Below are positions 62,797 through 64,000 of a stretch of 64,000 nucleotides of DNA, in pieces. The DNA is from Pseudomonas sp. PSE14. GTDB lineage: Bacteria; Pseudomonadota; Gammaproteobacteria; Pseudomonadales; Pseudomonadaceae. Position numbers and translations under genes: made by a program. The notes under the pieces were generated by a model. The model was not told where the DNA came from. It saw only the letters and a list, made by a program, of their open reading frames with translations, and ran no database searches. The stretch's first letter is position 1, and every line of letters starts with the position of its first letter. The DNA lies in contig NZ_CP115669.1 in assembly GCF_029203285.1 (NCBI RefSeq), positions 2,852,001-2,916,000 on the forward strand. The letters run 5' to 3'.

Positions 62797-64000
62797 TCAC
62801 TTTTTCGCCACCAGGTCTTTCGGCAGCTTGAAGGTCCAGATCATCCCGCCCTGGTCCAGGTCCTTGATCCGCTTGGCCACCTCGCCACCCCACAGCGGTA
62901 CCGCACCACCCCAGCCGGAGAGCACAGTCACGTACTGCTCGCCATCCATCTCCCAGGTGATCGGCGAGGCGATCACGCCCGAGCCGGTGTTGAACTCGTA
63001 GAGTTTCTTGCCGGTCTTGGCGTCGAAGGCCATCAGGAAGCCCTCGGGGTTGCCGGTGAATACCAGGTTGCCGTGAGTTGCCAGCACCCCACCCCACAGC
63101 GGCGCGTAGTTCTCGTAGCGCCATACCTGCTTGCCGGTCTTGGGATCGATGGCGCGCAGCACGCCGATGTACTTCTCGTTCAGCGGCTTGATGGTGAAGC
63201 CCGCGCCCAGGTACGCCGCACCCTTCTTGTAGGCGATGTTCTCGTTCCACATGTCCATGCCCCACTCGTTGGAGGGCACGTAGAACAGGCCGGTGTCCTG
63301 GCTGTAGGCCATGGGCATCCAGTTCTTGCCGCCGAGGAAGGAAGGCGAGACGAACACCGAGGAGCCCTTCTCGGTCCCCTGCCCCGGCGCGCCCGGACGG
63401 TGGGCGTCGTCGTAGATCGGCCGGCCGTCCTTGTCCAGGCCCTTGGCCCAGGTCACCTTGTCGACGAAGGGGAAGCCGCGGATGAACTTGCCGTTGGTGC
63501 GGTCCAGCACGTAGAAGAAGCCGTTGCGGTCGGCGGTGGCGGCGGCCTGCACGGTCTTGCCGCCGTCCTGGTAGTCAAAGGACACCAGCTCGTTCACGCC
63601 GTCGAAGTCCCAGCCGTCGTGCGGGGTGGTCTGGAAGTGCCACTTGATCGAGCCGTCCTCCGGGTTCAGCGCCAGGCGCGAGGAGGAGAACAGGTTGTCG
63701 CCCGGACGCAGGTGCGAGTTCCACGGCGAAGGGTTGCCGGTGCCGATGAACAGCGAGTCGGTGCTCGGATCGTAGTAGCCGCCCAGCCAGGGCGCGGCGC
63801 CGCCGGTCTTCCACAGGTCGCCCGGCCAGGTCTTGCCCGCTTCGCCGCCGGAGATGCCGTTCTCGATGGCCTTGCCGTCCTTGTAGACGTAGCCCATATG
63901 GCCTTCCACGGTCGGGCGGCTCCACAGCAGCTCGCCGTTGGTGGGGTTGTAGGCCTCGATCTTGCCGACCACGCCGAACTCGCCGCCGGCCACGCCGGTG
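62797..64000 (-). CDS. exaA: PQQ-dependent (quinoprotein) ethanol dehydrogenase, C-terminal part
   Basis: About 400 residues; the gene begins beyond the window end. Propeller features of the quinoprotein alcohol dehydrogenases: [15 protein letters not shown], where the Asp is the usual catalytic base, [38 protein letters not shown]-type [20 protein letters not shown], and the end [17 protein letters not shown]. Soluble periplasmic enzyme that oxidises ethanol and other short alcohols, using PQQ from the downstream cluster. No C-terminal haem domain is present, matching the ExaA type. Confidence 0.9.
   Translation of the reverse strand, partial: TGVAGGEFGVVGKIEAYNPTNGELLWSRPTVEGHMGYVYKDGKAIENGISGGEAGKTWPGDLWKTGGAAPWLGGYYDPSTDSLFIGTGNPSPWNSHLRPGDNLFSSSRLALNPEDGSIKWHFQTTPHDGWDFDGVNELVSFDYQDGGKTVQAAATADRNGFFYVLDRTNGKFIRGFPFVDKVTWAKGLDKDGRPIYDDAHRPGAPGQGTEKGSSVFVSPSFLGGKNWMPMAYSQDTGLFYVPSNEWGMDMWNENIAYKKGAAYLGAGFTIKPLNEKYIGVLRAIDPKTGKQVWRYENYAPLWGGVLATHGNLVFTGNPEGFLMAFDAKTGKKLYEFNTGSGVIASPITWEMDGEQYVTVLSGWGGAVPLWGGEVAKRIKDLDQGGMIWTFKLPKDLVAKK

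Overview
The window reads as a chromosomal segment of a GC-rich Pseudomonas, probably close to P. aeruginosa or the P. citronellolis/nitroreducens group. This is an inference from three things: the ErcA/PqqH/PqqEDCBA/ExaC block in the order known from P. aeruginosa, an OprD-family porin, and a Pseudomonas-type dif site. Coding density is high, and operons often show ATGA stop/start overlaps. I saw no rRNA, tRNA, CRISPR array or intact insertion sequence.

Left part (1-14 kb). The tail of etfA is followed by an iron-alcohol dehydrogenase/thioesterase pair. Next comes an unusual cluster around a GntR-type regulator. One glycosyltransferase is transcribed leftward. A nine-gene rightward unit encodes a complete polyamine-type ABC importer, a second paralogous glycosyltransferase, two tandem DUF861-type cupins, an AmgK-like sugar/aminoglycoside kinase and an aldehyde dehydrogenase. 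The gene combination suggests uptake, modification and oxidation of an amine or glycosylated amine, but the substrate is unknown. I consider it one of two candidate undescribed systems.

Middle left (14-31 kb). This holds a PL7 alginate-lyase-like protein, small hypotheticals, a large acyl-CoA dehydrogenase and a lone ABC ATPase. Then comes the second candidate system, all on the minus strand: GntR/UTRA regulator, AprA/fumarate-reductase-like flavoprotein, ferredoxin, an ABC importer of the nitrate/sulfonate/taurine type whose binding protein carries a NosL-like C-terminal tail, a HEAT-repeat protein and a DUF971 protein. After it come malate:quinone oxidoreductase with a secretion-type signal, and a MocR regulator divergent from an acetyltransferase.

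Middle right (31-46 kb). This is a thiol/oxidative-stress flavoured region: katG, a cysteine-dioxygenase-type protein, two very similar ycaC hydrolases in opposite orientation, two related LysR regulators, a second MocR regulator divergent from a type II NADH dehydrogenase, two pirins, another isochorismatase-fold hydrolase, OsmC and an OprD-family porin.

Terminus (46-51 kb). A KfrA-like coiled-coil DNA-binding protein and a divergent tyrosine recombinase lie beside a 28-bp sequence that matches the gammaproteobacterial dif site, so the window appears to span the replication terminus. A broken 5' fragment of hutI runs directly into dif. Beyond it lie orphan secreted or hypothetical proteins, including a small one with two copies of a DGFxxTPLGxHL motif.

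Right end (51-64 kb). hchA is followed by the PQQ/ethanol oxidation block on the minus strand: exaA (cut by the window end), exaC, pqqA, B, C, D, E, pqqH, ercA and a hybrid sensor kinase. PqqA-E and PqqH make the cofactor, ExaA oxidises alcohol in the periplasm, ExaC oxidises the aldehyde, and the kinase with ErcA probably belongs to the regulatory network. A shared sequence box precedes pqqA and exaC.
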